Counted from the first letter of the stretch, positions 44,515 to 52,802 are shown. The stretch is DNA of 64,000 nt from Paenibacillus sp. FSL H7-0326 (GCF_001955535.1 NZ_MPVN01000001.1:1302001-1366000), one strand, 5' to 3'. Notes: generated by a model from the sequence alone, not told the origin. Translations and numbers: made by a program.

Positions 44515-44562
44515 GAAATAGCCCCTATGCTTGATATGTTGTTATCTGATCAATTCGCTTTA

Positions 44563-45159
44563 TTATGAAACACTAATCTCTCTTTTACTTAATTTTTTAA
44601 ATGCAGAGTAATCCTGCTCGGACTTAATAAAACCTAATATTTTATCAGCACATTCTGTTGGACTCAGCTCTTCCGTATTTACTTCAAGGTCATATTCATC
44701 AAAGGAATATACTTTGTCGAACTGAGAATGTGCTAGTCCAATTGCCCGATTCCCTCTAATTTGCTCTCTTCTCGTGAGTTCTTCTCTTGAACACAATACA
44801 CCTACAAACAATGTAGGATGATCATACAGCAGTGCATGAAAATCATTAAAGCGCTTGTCATTGTCAATAACGGTATCAACGATGACATTCAAACCCATTT
44901 CAGAAAACAATTTAATCGTTGCATAGTACACTGAGCCTATAGGATCAAAAAGGATTTCTGCGACAACTTGATCATTCACTTCCCTTGTAGGTTCAATATC
45001 TGGATATGTATTATCAATAAAATCATTGTAGTTACCAAAAAAATTATCTATGGATAGATGATGAAACGGCATCTCTTTCTGATTTTTTAGTTCCATTGAA
45101 ATACTAGTCTTTCCTGAACTTGAAGTTCCGTTCAATAACACAATAAGTCCTTGCTTCAA
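44563..45159 (-). CDS. chloramphenicol-phosphotransferase-like P-loop kinase
   Basis: 198 residues from TTG 45159, five bases after GAGGGTG. Walker A is LNGTSSSGKTSI at the very N-terminus, as in chloramphenicol 3-O-phosphotransferase; DTVID (about 95) is in the region of the second acidic motif, and CSREELTRREQIRGNRAIG (about 125) is typical of the lid. Members phosphorylate small molecules, but only a few act on chloramphenicol. Lies between repeats R6 and R7 as a single-gene cassette. Confidence 0.8.
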   Translation of the reverse strand: MKQGLIVLLNGTSSSGKTSISMELKNQKEMPFHHLSIDNFFGNYNDFIDNTYPDIEPTREVNDQVVAEILFDPIGSVYYATIKLFSEMGLNVIVDTVIDNDKRFNDFHALLYDHPTLFVGVLCSREELTRREQIRGNRAIGLAHSQFDKVYSFDEYDLEVNTEELSPTECADKILGFIKSEQDYSAFKKLSKREISVS

Positions 45160-45256
45160 ACGAATCACCCTCACATATTAAGATTTGAGTATTAGATAAC
45201 GTTATATTCACAAATTATATAAAGTTATCCAGCTGATAAAATATTCGAGGAACGAT

Positions 45257-45354
45257 TCAACTATCCTGCCCCCGTTAGCCTTAATGAAAAAGGAGTAGCT
45301 GCCACCGGCTAACTGCTCCTTCTATTTTGATCTAACGTTTCCCGTTAGTTAAAC
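45257..45354 (-). repeat. attC-like repeat R7 (full)
   Basis: Left box CAACTATCCTGCCCCCGTTAG, shortened here to CTATCCTGCCCCCGTTAG, stem GGAGTAGC...CTAACTGCTCC, right box TCTAACGTTTCCCGTTAG. Confidence 0.88.
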
Positions 45355-45361
45355 GATCAAA

Positions 45362-45916
45362 TTAGAACAACTTGGCAAGTTTGATATCTTCAAAAGGTGT
45401 GTTTGTCTTTATATCAAATACCCGCACGAATGTTACATCAAAGCTTGGAAAAGAAGATAATGCTTCTCTCGCAGCCAATTTCATTTCTATAATTTCTGCT
45501 TCATTCATGCCCCATTTTGTTTGACCCAAAGTCAAATGTGGAATGAAGTTATCCAACTCTATATGCCTATCAATAAGTTCGGGCGGTGAGGAAACCGCAG
45601 CTAACAAGTTTTTGTGTAGATTATGTATTTCTTTCGATTCAACGCTAAGGAATGTAACTGCTGTTCCGAATGTTGCTGGTTCAGACAAAGTTAACTGAAA
45701 GATTGGAAATGAAGAACAAGTTTCTCTTACTTTTTCAAGCCAATTCATATCCTCCGTAAGTCCACTTTGGGCTTTAACAGTAATATGGGGCTCCACAGGA
45801 TCTCTAAAGCCGTTAGTATCCCATCGATTTCGAAATGCCTTAGCCCATTTATTACGAAATACCGAAATTTGTTCTTTGTAATCTTCAGGTGGAACGATTC
45901 CTATGAAAAAATGCAT
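45362..45916 (-). CDS. 2H phosphoesterase / 2'-5' RNA ligase-like protein
   Basis: 184 residues from ATG 45916 (AAAGGGGTGTTAATA upstream). Two HxT motifs, PHITVKAQ (about 45) and PHLTLGQTK (about 130), are the active-site histidines of the 2H superfamily. The group handles cyclic phosphates of RNA or nucleotides. Single-gene cassette between R7 and R8. Confidence 0.85.
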   Translation of the reverse strand: MHFFIGIVPPEDYKEQISVFRNKWAKAFRNRWDTNGFRDPVEPHITVKAQSGLTEDMNWLEKVRETCSSFPIFQLTLSEPATFGTAVTFLSVESKEIHNLHKNLLAAVSSPPELIDRHIELDNFIPHLTLGQTKWGMNEAEIIEMKLAAREALSSFPSFDVTFVRVFDIKTNTPFEDIKLAKLF

Positions 45917-46081
45917 TATTAACACCCCTTTATACTTTTAAACAATTCCATCCATTTACATTAAGTCGAACCAATAATATGTATTTTTCTAAGAGCATTC
46001 CTATTCATTTCGATCATCACTTTCCGAACATTTATGTTTTAGAAATCATTCCACAATATTTTCAAAATCCTAATTCAGTGT

Positions 46082-46175
46082 TAAACTGTCCGTTAGCTTA
46101 ACGAAAAAGGAGCAGCTGCCAACCGGCAATCTGCTCTATACTGTTTCTAAACTAACGTTTCCCGTTAGCTTAGCG
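46082..46175 (-). repeat. attC-like repeat R8 (full)
   Basis: Left box AAACTGTCCGTTAGC, stem GGAGCAGCTGCC...GGCAATCTGCTC, right box AACTAACGTTTCCCGTTAGC. Confidence 0.88.
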
Positions 46176-46203
46176 AAGTAAATTTTAAAACTGTGTTGCC
46201 AAT

Positions 46204-46836
46204 TTATTGAGGTGCTTTCGTTGCAAGTAATTTTAATCCTAATCCGATAAATATAATCCCAGTTATTTTGTTTAAGTAGGTACCAATTCTTTGGTTTACA
46301 TTAATCTTCATAGTGATGAAAGAGGAAAAATAAGCAATAAAAAGGCACCACATCAATCCAGTGAATGAAAATGTTATTCCTAAAATTATGAATGGCATTG
46401 GACCAGAAGACTTTGTATCAATAAATTGTGGAAGAAAGGATAGGAAAAATAAAGATACTTTGGGATTTGTAAGACTTGTCAACATCCCTTGTATGTATAT
46501 TTTTCTGGGGTTAAGGTTATTTGTTTTCGATGCACTGAAATTTAAATTTGATTTATCAAGTAACATTCTAATGCCTAGATAAACTAAATACATAACTCCG
46601 ACTATTTTTATGATATTGAATATTACAATGGACTTTGTAAGTATAATCGACAAACCAAAAGCAACTAACAAAGTATGTATTAACGATCCACTAATAATAC
46701 CGAAAACAGAATATACTCCAGCTTTTCTACCCTGCGAAACACTTCTTCCAACAATATACATTGTATCTGCCCCAGGAATTAAATTTATAAGAATTCCTGT
46801 AGGTAAAAATATTTCGTAATTTATTATTCCAAACAT
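46204..46836 (-). CDS. LysE-family exporter
   Basis: 210 residues, about six helices. The LysE/RhtB signature is clear: LPTGILINLIPGADTMYIVG (about 11-30) and SLTNPKVSLFFLSFLPQF (about 120-137). GGGGGAATAAAAAAA precedes the ATG. Exports amino acids or similar small molecules. Unusually AT-rich compared with genes at 1-20 kb, like its neighbour at 46975. Confidence 0.87.
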   Translation of the reverse strand: MFGIINYEIFLPTGILINLIPGADTMYIVGRSVSQGRKAGVYSVFGIISGSLIHTLLVAFGLSIILTKSIVIFNIIKIVGVMYLVYLGIRMLLDKSNLNFSASKTNNLNPRKIYIQGMLTSLTNPKVSLFFLSFLPQFIDTKSSGPMPFIILGITFSFTGLMWCLFIAYFSSFITMKINVNQRIGTYLNKITGIIFIGLGLKLLATKAPQ

Positions 46837-46932
46837 TTTTTTTATTCCCCCTCTCCATTATGAAATACATAAAGAAGAAACAATACTATAGATAAAATAT
46901 TAAGTCAATCATTGATTAACATGCTATCTTGT

Positions 46933-46956
46933 TAATATCCTGCCCGTTAGTTGAAG
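46933..46956 (-). repeat. solo attC-like box R9
   Basis: TATCCTGCCCGTTAGTTGAAG without hairpin or second box, between the LysE and GNAT genes. Confidence 0.7.
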
Positions 46957-46974
46957 CATCTAAAAATCAAAATC

Positions 46975-47520
46975 CTATTCGTTAATTCTCCCCATTAATA
47001 TAGTGCTATAGAATTTATTATCAGACAAAACTTTGTCATTTTTTAAAATCCCTTCTATTTCAAAACCATTATGTTTATATAGCTCAATAGCTTTTTTATT
47101 TATTTCTAGAACATTTAAACTAATCTTTTTAATCCCATTAGATTCAGCCCACCGAATAGATTCTCTTAATAGATTTTTACCTATCCCATACCCCCAGTAC
47201 TCTTTTAATACACATACCCCAAACTCTACTTTATGAGAAAATCTTTTTAAGATATTCCCTTCACATCTAGAGAAACCAACGATTTGCTCATTAGCTTCAA
47301 CTACTAAGAATAGATTATTGCTGCTCTTAGAATCGTTATCGATTAATTTTCTAAATCCTAATTCATCTATGTATCCTTCACCCTGTTCCCTGTCTAGATA
47401 TTCAGTCTCTCCATCTATCTGTATTCTTACTTCAGAAAGCTTCTTTGCGTCCTCTTCCTTAGCGGATCTTATAAAGTAATGTAAATCATTCACATAATAT
47501 TCCACTTGATTAATCCTCAT
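46975..47520 (-). CDS. GNAT acetyltransferase
   Basis: 181 residues. FGVCVLKEYWGYGIGKNLLRE (about 100-120) is the acetyl-CoA loop, and LEINKKAIELYKHNGFEIEG (about 143) the C-terminal strand-helix. AGGGAGGGCCCA precedes the ATG. Cassette between R9 and R10. Confidence 0.85.
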   Translation of the reverse strand: MRINQVEYYVNDLHYFIRSAKEEDAKKLSEVRIQIDGETEYLDREQGEGYIDELGFRKLIDNDSKSSNNLFLVVEANEQIVGFSRCEGNILKRFSHKVEFGVCVLKEYWGYGIGKNLLRESIRWAESNGIKKISLNVLEINKKAIELYKHNGFEIEGILKNDKVLSDNKFYSTILMGRINE

Positions 47521-47593
47521 TGGGCCCTCCCTCTTAAAAATCTAATAATATTAATAATCATACTATATATTTTGAATGCACAGTAGAACAATG

Positions 47594-47690
47594 AAACTAT
47601 CCTGTTCGTTAGCTTAACGAAAAAGGAGCAGCTGCCAATCGAAAACTGCTCCTTGCTTTTTTCAACTAACGTTCTCCGTTAGTTTAACGT
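47594..47690 (-). repeat. attC-like repeat R10 (full)
   Basis: Left box ACTATCCTGTTCGTTAGC, stem GGAGCAGCTGCC...AAACTGCTCC, right box CAACTAACGTTCTCCGTTAG. Confidence 0.88.
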
Positions 47691-47704
47691 CGGTGCGTCT
47701 TAGT

Positions 47705-48201
47705 TCATTTGCCTTCCTCATCGGCCGTGGGACCGTAGAGGCCTGGTAATGGAATGTCGAGAAGCCGCAAATAAACTCCGAGCTGCGCCCGGTGGTGAAT
47801 CATGTGGCTAAATCCGAAGGTGCGAAGCGCGATCGCCCGCGGTTGGCGCAGGATGATATGGTCACCATTCCGCAAGGTCCATTCCTCGCCGAGCATATTC
47901 TCGTCGCATTCGGCTAACAGCTTTTTAAGCTTGACGACGTTCGCGTCGAATTCCTCTAGCACGTCTTCGCGTGTTTCCAAGGGTTCCCGCCGAAGCGGAA
48001 CGGTCGAAAGATTAAATTCAGGGTAAAGAAAAATAGCCATCTGCCAGTTCAGCAGGTTGATCAGGTGCGTGGCCAGCCCGCCCAACGTCATCAATTTCAC
48101 GTGTGGTTTCCACGTCATATGCTCTTCAGGCAAGCGCTCCAGGATGCGGCGCGTAGGCTCAGTTCATGAACGGCGTCTCCGACGATCAGTTGTTTCACCA
48201 T
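47705..48201 (-). pseudogene. DinB-family gene with an N-terminal frameshift
   Basis: ATG 48201 (GAGGAGAATCG upstream) opens MVKQLIVGDAVHEL, then the frame breaks at GAACTGAGCC near 48155. The next frame continues EPTRRILERLPEEHMTWKPH and runs to 47705. A missing G would restore it. The rest is a normal DinB protein with histidines in LATHLINLLNW and FGFSHMIHHRAQLGVYLR. GC-richer than neighbouring cassettes. A sequencing error cannot be excluded. Confidence 0.75.
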
Positions 48202-48261
48202 CGATTCTCCTCGTCTCTCTTTATTTGAAATGTACTCAATATATACTGGCATATATTGTAA

Positions 48262-48284
48262 GTAACCTGCCCGTTAACTTAATA
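48262..48284 (-). repeat. solo attC-like box R11
   Basis: GTAACCTGCCCGTTAACTTAA, no hairpin or second box. Confidence 0.65.
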
Positions 48285-48335
48285 AAATAGATGTAAACTT
48301 CAGTTAGATATTTATCTAATCAGTAATCGGCCCAT

Positions 48336-48454
48336 GTTCTTGTCCTTTTCGGCAATCGGTACAAGTTCTTGTCCTTGGCTTGGGACAAGAACTTGTACCG
48401 ATAAAATGAAAAAGCCGCTAAATAGCGACTTTCAATGGGAATATGTTCTTGTCC
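48336..48454. repeat. GTTCTTGTCC repeat cluster with an 18-bp perfect inverted repeat
   Basis: GTTCTTGTCC occurs at 48336, 48365 and 48445 and inverted at 48383. The middle two are part of CGGTACAAGTTCTTGTCC (48357-48374) and its exact complement (48383-48400). Confidence 0.8.
48408..48434 (-). terminator. terminator of the DUF2750 gene
   Basis: AAAGCCGCT pairs imperfectly with AGCGACTTT; the minus strand continues TTTCATTTT. Confidence 0.5.
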
Positions 48455-48497
48455 CCCGACATCTGCGGTGATCGGTGACTTGTGCTACTCATCTAGA

Positions 48498-48872
48498 TTA
48501 ATATTTTTCAAATTCAGTCTCAATATCCTCAATCAAAGTGTTAACTTCTAGCACGGCTGAATCATCATTATTAAAGAAAATAGAAGGTTTGATACCATCT
48601 TTTTTTAATTGCGGCAAGAATTCTTCAATAAATCCACTTAGATCAATAGATTCAGCATTATAATTCTTCCATTCCTCAATTGCACATGCCTCTGCAAATT
48701 CTTTCTTGGGCCAGAAAGGAAGTAATAAATCCCCGTTTGGGTCTGATGTTACAGCCCATCCGTTATCATACAGCCCCCATACTTCTTCATAGTCAGCCAC
48801 TTTTTTTATAAAATATTCGTATCGAACATTTGCTGGTAACTTAATTACAGCCTCAAACTCTTTTTTATTCAT
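48498..48872 (-). CDS. DUF2750-family protein
   Basis: 124 residues, TTTGGAGGTTTATAAGA before the ATG. DUF2750 features: YFIKKVADYEEVWGLYDNGW (about 20-40) and LLPFWPKKEFAEACAIEEW (about 50-68), with a helical C-terminus. The family is uncharacterised. A short basic orphan tail ends 18 bases upstream, an arrangement seen with toxin-immunity pairs, but that is weak evidence. Confidence 0.8.
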   Translation of the reverse strand: MNKKEFEAVIKLPANVRYEYFIKKVADYEEVWGLYDNGWAVTSDPNGDLLLPFWPKKEFAEACAIEEWKNYNAESIDLSGFIEEFLPQLKKDGIKPSIFFNNDDSAVLEVNTLIEDIETEFEKY

Positions 48873-48890
48873 TCTTATAAACCTCCAAAC

Positions 48891-48977
48891 TTATCGTTTC
48901 CTACCATATTTATCGTGTTTATGTTGAGTACGATGGTTTTTAATTTTCTGTAGATCACTATGCTTATAACCATACCT
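48891..48977 (-). pseudogene. orphan basic protein tail upstream of DUF2750
   Basis: After an in-frame stop, 28 codons read KRYGYKHSDLQKIKNH then RTQHKHDKYGRKR and a stop at 48891. The His/Lys-rich composition resembles C-termini of nuclease toxins. No start codon. Could be chance. Confidence 0.3.
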
Positions 48978-49006
48978 TTTCTAGCTTCGTAACACACGTC
49001 TGTGTG

Positions 49007-49328
49007 CTAATTCATAACACGACTATCGAATACCGCATAGGTTTGACTAGGAACATAAAGCACGGCAAATTTATCTGGAACCTGTTTTCCTTCCGGCAGT
49101 TCCGCTCCCAACAAATAGCTTTTTGACCCATCCTCGTCAAAGTCGAAATGATAACCGTACAGCAGTGAACCCCCTGGTCTCCGGTACCAACTCGTTAATC
49201 TGATTATGAATACCATTCCTCCAAATTCCCTCCACAAACACGGGTATCTCCTTGTAGGCAACCGTAAAGATAGTAACGTTCTTACCAACTACTGTTGATT
49301 CCATTTCCTCTACGATCCGATAATTCAT
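49007..49328 (-). pseudogene. GyrI-like / Cass2-like effector-binding domain, frameshifted
   Basis: ATG 49328 has GGGGAAACCGAG upstream. The first frame reads NYRIVEEMESTVVGKNVTIF to NELVPETRG, then fails at a run of five C (49170-49174). Removing one base continues in the other frame as SLLYGYHFDFDEDGSKSYLL and VLYVPSQTYAVFDSR to the stop at 49007. The joined 106 residues have the layout of stand-alone GyrI-like binding domains, a group that includes Cass2, known from Vibrio integron cassettes. Family call is moderate. Confidence 0.6.
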
Positions 49329-49670
49329 CTCGGTTTCCCCTGTTTAGAAATGCTCCATTTTGTCTGGAATTTAAGTACAACAACGAGAGATCTAGTAAAG
49401 CTTCAATTCCTCATCAGGCATTACCGACCAATTAATAAGCTTCTAATATCTTTGATTTATATTAACACATGTTGAAAGAGCTCTACCCAATAGGCAACTG
49501 CCGTAGGTAGTAAACTGTTCTTGGATTTTCAAAATAACCTGCCCGTTAGCTTAATAATTGAACATGATGGTCATTGATCATTATTTCCTCATATTACCAG
49601 CACTCTTCTATAGACTTCTACAAATAGTTCCAGTATCATTTCCAATGTATCTAATATGTGGGGTGGTTTA
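49329..49670. other. gene-free stretch containing repeat R12
   Basis: No supported coding frame. Holds the leader of the GyrI-like gene, R12 and the region before a plus-strand micro-gene. Confidence 0.5.
49474..49558 (-). repeat. attC-like repeat R12 (left box lost)
   Basis: Degenerate stem (GGCAACTGCC, AAACTGTTC) and one box, AATAACCTGCCCGTTAGC. The box has the left-box spacer CTGCC in the right-box position, suggesting box exchange. Confidence 0.7.
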
Positions 49671-49841
49671 ATGCAGGACATTGCAGTAGTCTATGGTTTG
49701 CTTCTTATGCCTATTTTTTTATTCATTTCTATTTACCTTTTACTTAACGAGAAGAGAACAACAGCAAACAGAATGTTTGTCTCCTTTAGTTTAACAATGG
49801 CAGCCTGGTCTTTATTTGTGGTTATCCTTATCGGAAAGTAG
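49671..49841 (+). CDS. small membrane protein, 56 residues
   Basis: ATG 49671 follows GTGGGGTGGTTTA. Two helices (AVVYGLLLMPIFLFISIYLL and MFVSFSLTMAAWSLFVVILI) flank a short basic loop (NEKRTTANR). It is one of three plus-strand genes in the array. Function unknown. Confidence 0.62.
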   Translation: MQDIAVVYGLLLMPIFLFISIYLLLNEKRTTANRMFVSFSLTMAAWSLFVVILIGK

Positions 49842-49965
49842 AGATATGGGTTCTTTTAGGGTTTATAAAGCAACCTATTTAAATTAATCAACCTTTACTT
49901 ACTGATCTACCGTATATACTCAACATACCCTGGTGACTCTTAACTTACTTAAGTATATCTCATTA

Positions 49966-50060
49966 AACTTACCTGCCGGTTAACTTAATGAAAAAGAGCA
50001 GCTGCCAACCAGCAAGCTGCTCCATGCTATTTTGAATTAACTTTTTCCATTAGTTTAAGC
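49966..50060 (-). repeat. attC-like repeat R13 (full)
   Basis: Left box AACTTACCTGCCGGTTAAC, stem GAGCAGCTGCC...AGCAAGCTGCTC, right box AATTAACTTTTTCCATTAG. Confidence 0.85.
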
Positions 50061-50077
50061 ATATATCAAGACAATCA

Positions 50078-50407
50078 TTAGTATATTTCTCCTTCATCCC
50101 CTTGTACTTTTGCATTAAGTTCACTCGCAATTTCCTTCATCTTATCAATCACATCGCCTTCATCGGCTCCTGAGAGTGTAAGCTTACCATCGGATAATTG
50201 AAAAGGAATCATTCCTTCTCCAGATTTCCAATTAAAAAAATCACCGCCAATCGATATTTCTCCGAATGGACCAGATACTGAGATTTTATCAGAATACTCG
50301 AATTCATTTTTATCCGCAAAAAACGACTTCAATTCATCAATTGTAATTGGGCTTTCCGCACTCTCTGTCCAATGTTTTGCTCTCGTAATATGAATATCAT
50401 AACTCAT
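50078..50407 (-). CDS. hypothetical protein, 109 residues (cassette gene)
   Basis: AAGGAGAATAAGTTA precedes the ATG. Starts SYDIHITRAKHWTES; alternating strands then a C-terminal helix (VIDKMKEIASELNAKVQ). The pattern is common among small cassette and immunity-type proteins, but no family is recognised. Confidence 0.65.
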   Translation of the reverse strand: MSYDIHITRAKHWTESAESPITIDELKSFFADKNEFEYSDKISVSGPFGEISIGGDFFNWKSGEGMIPFQLSDGKLTLSGADEGDVIDKMKEIASELNAKVQGDEGEIY

Positions 50408-50481
50408 TAACTTATTCTCCTTTAGATAAACTTCACTCTAATTATAACTATATAAAGTAAGTATTCAATCAAGACTGCTGT

Positions 50482-50578
50482 TACGCTAACCTGCCCGTTA
50501 GCTTAGCGGAAGATGAGCAGCTGCGAACCGGCAAAACTGTTCCACGCTTTTTAATTAACGCTTCGCGGTAACTTAATG
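50482..50578 (-). repeat. attC-like repeat R14 (full)
   Basis: Left box CGCTAACCTGCCCGTTAGC, stem GAGCAGCTGC...AAACTGTTC, right box AATTAACGCTTCGCGGTAAC. It ends two bases before the stop codon of the next gene. Confidence 0.87.
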
Positions 50579-50580
50579 AG

Positions 50581-51093
50581 TTAGAGTCTTTTTGCGTTGT
50601 TAAATCTATGTATCCCATATCCTTTGAAGTCCGAAGCTAATATTGCTTCCCTAAGCGGATATAAATTTGTTGTGAATCTTAATTCAATTCCTTTTACCAG
50701 TAATCTCTCCAATAAATTCTCGTATTTTTCAACTGATTTGGGTTTCACTGTTTGGCGAGAAATGTAGTAGCCAGCTGTTTTATCAAAAAGCTCAAAACCT
50801 TCATCGTCAAAGCAATATTTAAATATGCTTTGCTTTAATATCTTCGTATACCAGTCACTTTCTACAGTAACTATTGTATTGGTAATCGAATTATTAAAAA
50901 AGAGTTGTAATTGTTGGTCTGTTGTAGCCTCATCTTTCCTACACACAATTCGAGGACAATCTCTAGGGAAATAGTACGAAAACTCGTGCTCTTCATCTAT
51001 TGCCCAGACTACCGCAGGAAAATCAGGACGATTTTGCTTCTGTTTTGGTACAAAAATATTAATACTATCGTCTTCACTGAAGTGAAAAAGCAT
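50581..51093 (-). CDS. DUF6886-like protein
   Basis: 170 residues, GAGGGGGAACACAC before the ATG. Start LFHFSEDDSINIFVPK and VVWAIDEEHEFSYYFPRDCPR (split: AIDEEHEFSYYFPRDCPR, about 30-47) match DUF6886 proteins of Bacillota, which are uncharacterised. Cassette between R14 and R15. Confidence 0.75.
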   Translation of the reverse strand: MLFHFSEDDSINIFVPKQKQNRPDFPAVVWAIDEEHEFSYYFPRDCPRIVCRKDEATTDQQLQLFFNNSITNTIVTVESDWYTKILKQSIFKYCFDDEGFELFDKTAGYYISRQTVKPKSVEKYENLLERLLVKGIELRFTTNLYPLREAILASDFKGYGIHRFNNAKRL

Positions 51094-51135
51094 GTGTGTT
51101 CCCCCTCATCTCAATTATCCCTATATTCCATAATG

Positions 51136-51235
51136 TTGAACTAACCTGCCCGGTAGCCTTAATGAAATAGGAGCAGCTCCCAACCGGCTAACTGCTCCTT
51201 GCTTTTTTCAACTAGCGTTTTCTGTTAGCTCAATG
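51136..51235 (-). repeat. attC-like repeat R15 (full)
   Basis: Left box GAACTAACCTGCCCGGTAGC, stem GGAGCAGC...CTAACTGCTCC, right box CAACTAGCGTTTTCTGTTAGC. Confidence 0.88.
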
Positions 51236-51243
51236 GTAGTCCG

Positions 51244-52137
51244 TCAGAATATTGCTCGTTGCGCGTACCATTGATTCAAATCAACAGACCCTTGTACTCC
51301 TAATAAGCGGTAAAAATAGCGGTACACCTTGCGATATTTCGATATATCAGGGGGATCTAGGATGGTCGAATAACCTTTAAGGAAAGAAGCTGCAGATTTC
51401 TCATCTAATACATACTCTAGTCCCACAAAATCAAATTCTCGCGGCCCTATTGCATATGCTTCAACATCGACGACTGCAGACAGCATACCGTCTTGAATTA
51501 AGAACTGAGACGGATCCAGATCAATAAACACGGGGCAAAAGTAGTCCGGTACAGGCAGAACAAAAAGCTCGTTGATAATGGATTCGACCTGCGCCTTGAT
51601 CTTGCTATCATGCTTATAATCGCGCTCAACAAGCTGCCGAATGGTTTGGGACATATGAGCATGGAAGGATTCTTTTCGATCAACTTTTCCAGAGGAAAGG
51701 TTTCCGAAGTAATCGTAACGATTTAAATGTACTTGGGCAAGCCAGGTACCTAACTGATGAAGCAGCGCATCCGATTGCCCAATGAATGCCCTACATGCCT
51801 TGCCATTCATCTTCTCGACAACGAGATATTCCTTGCTTTCGATAACCGCACGCGAATGCACCCTAGGAGCCCGAATGCCCAAGATGGAACCGAGCATGTC
51901 AGCGTTTGCTTCGAAATGCCGCATTCGTCTAGGATCGATCCCGAATAGATTGAGACACCCCCACCAAAACTCACGGGTCGGTGCTTCTGTCAATCTTGAT
52001 GTACGTACGACGCACTCTTCACGAGCTGTTTTGACTAACCACACATCGCTAGCGTGCCCAGAGTAACCAGGATCTAGATATGTGATCCTTTCGATAGGTT
52101 CGTAAAAGAGGTGTTGGAGCAGAGAATCTCTAGCCAT
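51244..52137 (-). CDS. aminoglycoside-phosphotransferase-family protein
   Basis: 297 residues with a kinase-like fold. VVEKMNGKACRAFIG (about 105) is the hinge, FIDLDPSQFLIQDG (about 205) stands in for the usual catalytic HGDLHPxN, and AVVDVEAYAIGPREFD (about 222) is the metal-binding Asp motif. The catalytic loop lacks the usual HxD order (IDLD), so activity may be altered. Relatives phosphorylate aminoglycosides, choline or homoserine. Cassette between R15 and R16. Confidence 0.75.
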   Translation of the reverse strand: MARDSLLQHLFYEPIERITYLDPGYSGHASDVWLVKTAREECVVRTSRLTEAPTREFWWGCLNLFGIDPRRMRHFEANADMLGSILGIRAPRVHSRAVIESKEYLVVEKMNGKACRAFIGQSDALLHQLGTWLAQVHLNRYDYFGNLSSGKVDRKESFHAHMSQTIRQLVERDYKHDSKIKAQVESIINELFVLPVPDYFCPVFIDLDPSQFLIQDGMLSAVVDVEAYAIGPREFDFVGLEYVLDEKSAASFLKGYSTILDPPDISKYRKVYRYFYRLLGVQGSVDLNQWYAQRAIF

Positions 52138-52202
52138 GGATTAAATTCTCCCCGTTTAAATATTTGTGCCATTTGAATTGACTAACTAGTTCAAGATATA
52201 TC

Positions 52203-52258
52203 CACGTTATCCTCCCTGTTAGCATATTTAAATAGCTTTAAACTTCCATTAGCTCAAA
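52203..52258 (-). repeat. attC-like repeat R16 (hairpin lost)
   Basis: Left box TTATCCTCCCTGTTAGC and right box AAACTTCCATTAGCTC with only about 15 bases between them. Confidence 0.6.
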
Positions 52259-52269
52259 CATATATTCAG

Positions 52270-52674
52270 TTAGTGAGGTCTTCTATTCATAAAACGTTCA
52301 GTATTTTTCATAAATCCATACTTCTCGTAAAGCCCATGACCGTCTAACGTACCGAGTAAGCCCATCATTCCTTCATATTCTTCGATTATAACTTCAATTA
52401 ATTTCTTCCCTAGCCCCCTACCTCTATATTCTTCATCTATGAAAACATCACATAAATAATAAACCGTTGCCCAATCAGTAATGATACGTGCAAAACCGAT
52501 TTGTCTATCTCCATAATAAATTCCCTAGCAAACCGAGTTGTTTATTGACTTTTCTATTATTTCAGCTGGTCTTTTATTCGCCCAATAACTCCTAGATAAA
52601 AAGCCAAGAATAGTATCAATTTTAAGCATTGCTTTATCATTGCTTATTAGAAATTCATCATACGTTAGTTCCAT
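52270..52674 (-). pseudogene. GNAT acetyltransferase with an in-frame stop
   Basis: A 134-codon frame from ATG 52674 to TAA 52270 is interrupted once by TAG at codon 51 (NNSVC, stop, GIYYGDRQIG). The remainder is a normal GNAT: GFARIITDWATVYYLCDVF, EEYRGRGLGKKLIE (acetyl-CoA loop) and GLYEKYGFMKN. A one- or two-base change accounts for the stop. Confidence 0.85.
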
Positions 52675-52746
52675 ATAAACACCCCAATCACTCAAGTAAA
52701 TACGATTAACTTATCTTCTCCAAGTGATTTACAACTCCTGCCTGTA

Positions 52747-52795
52747 GATCGTGCTCAACAAAACGGCCCGTTAGCTTAACGAAAAAGGAGCATAT
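52747..52795 (-). repeat. attC-like repeat R17 (truncated)
   Basis: Left box AACGGCCCGTTAGCTTAACG then GAAAAAGGAGCA; the hairpin's second arm and right box are deleted, and the next gene ends eight bases on. Confidence 0.78.
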
Positions 52796-52802
52796 TGCTT
52801 AT

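Noticed and set aside
44563..45159. Zeta-type toxin kinase
   Set aside because: The P-loop NGTSSSGKTSI at the N-terminus fits chloramphenicol-phosphotransferase-like kinases better, and no epsilon antitoxin gene is present.
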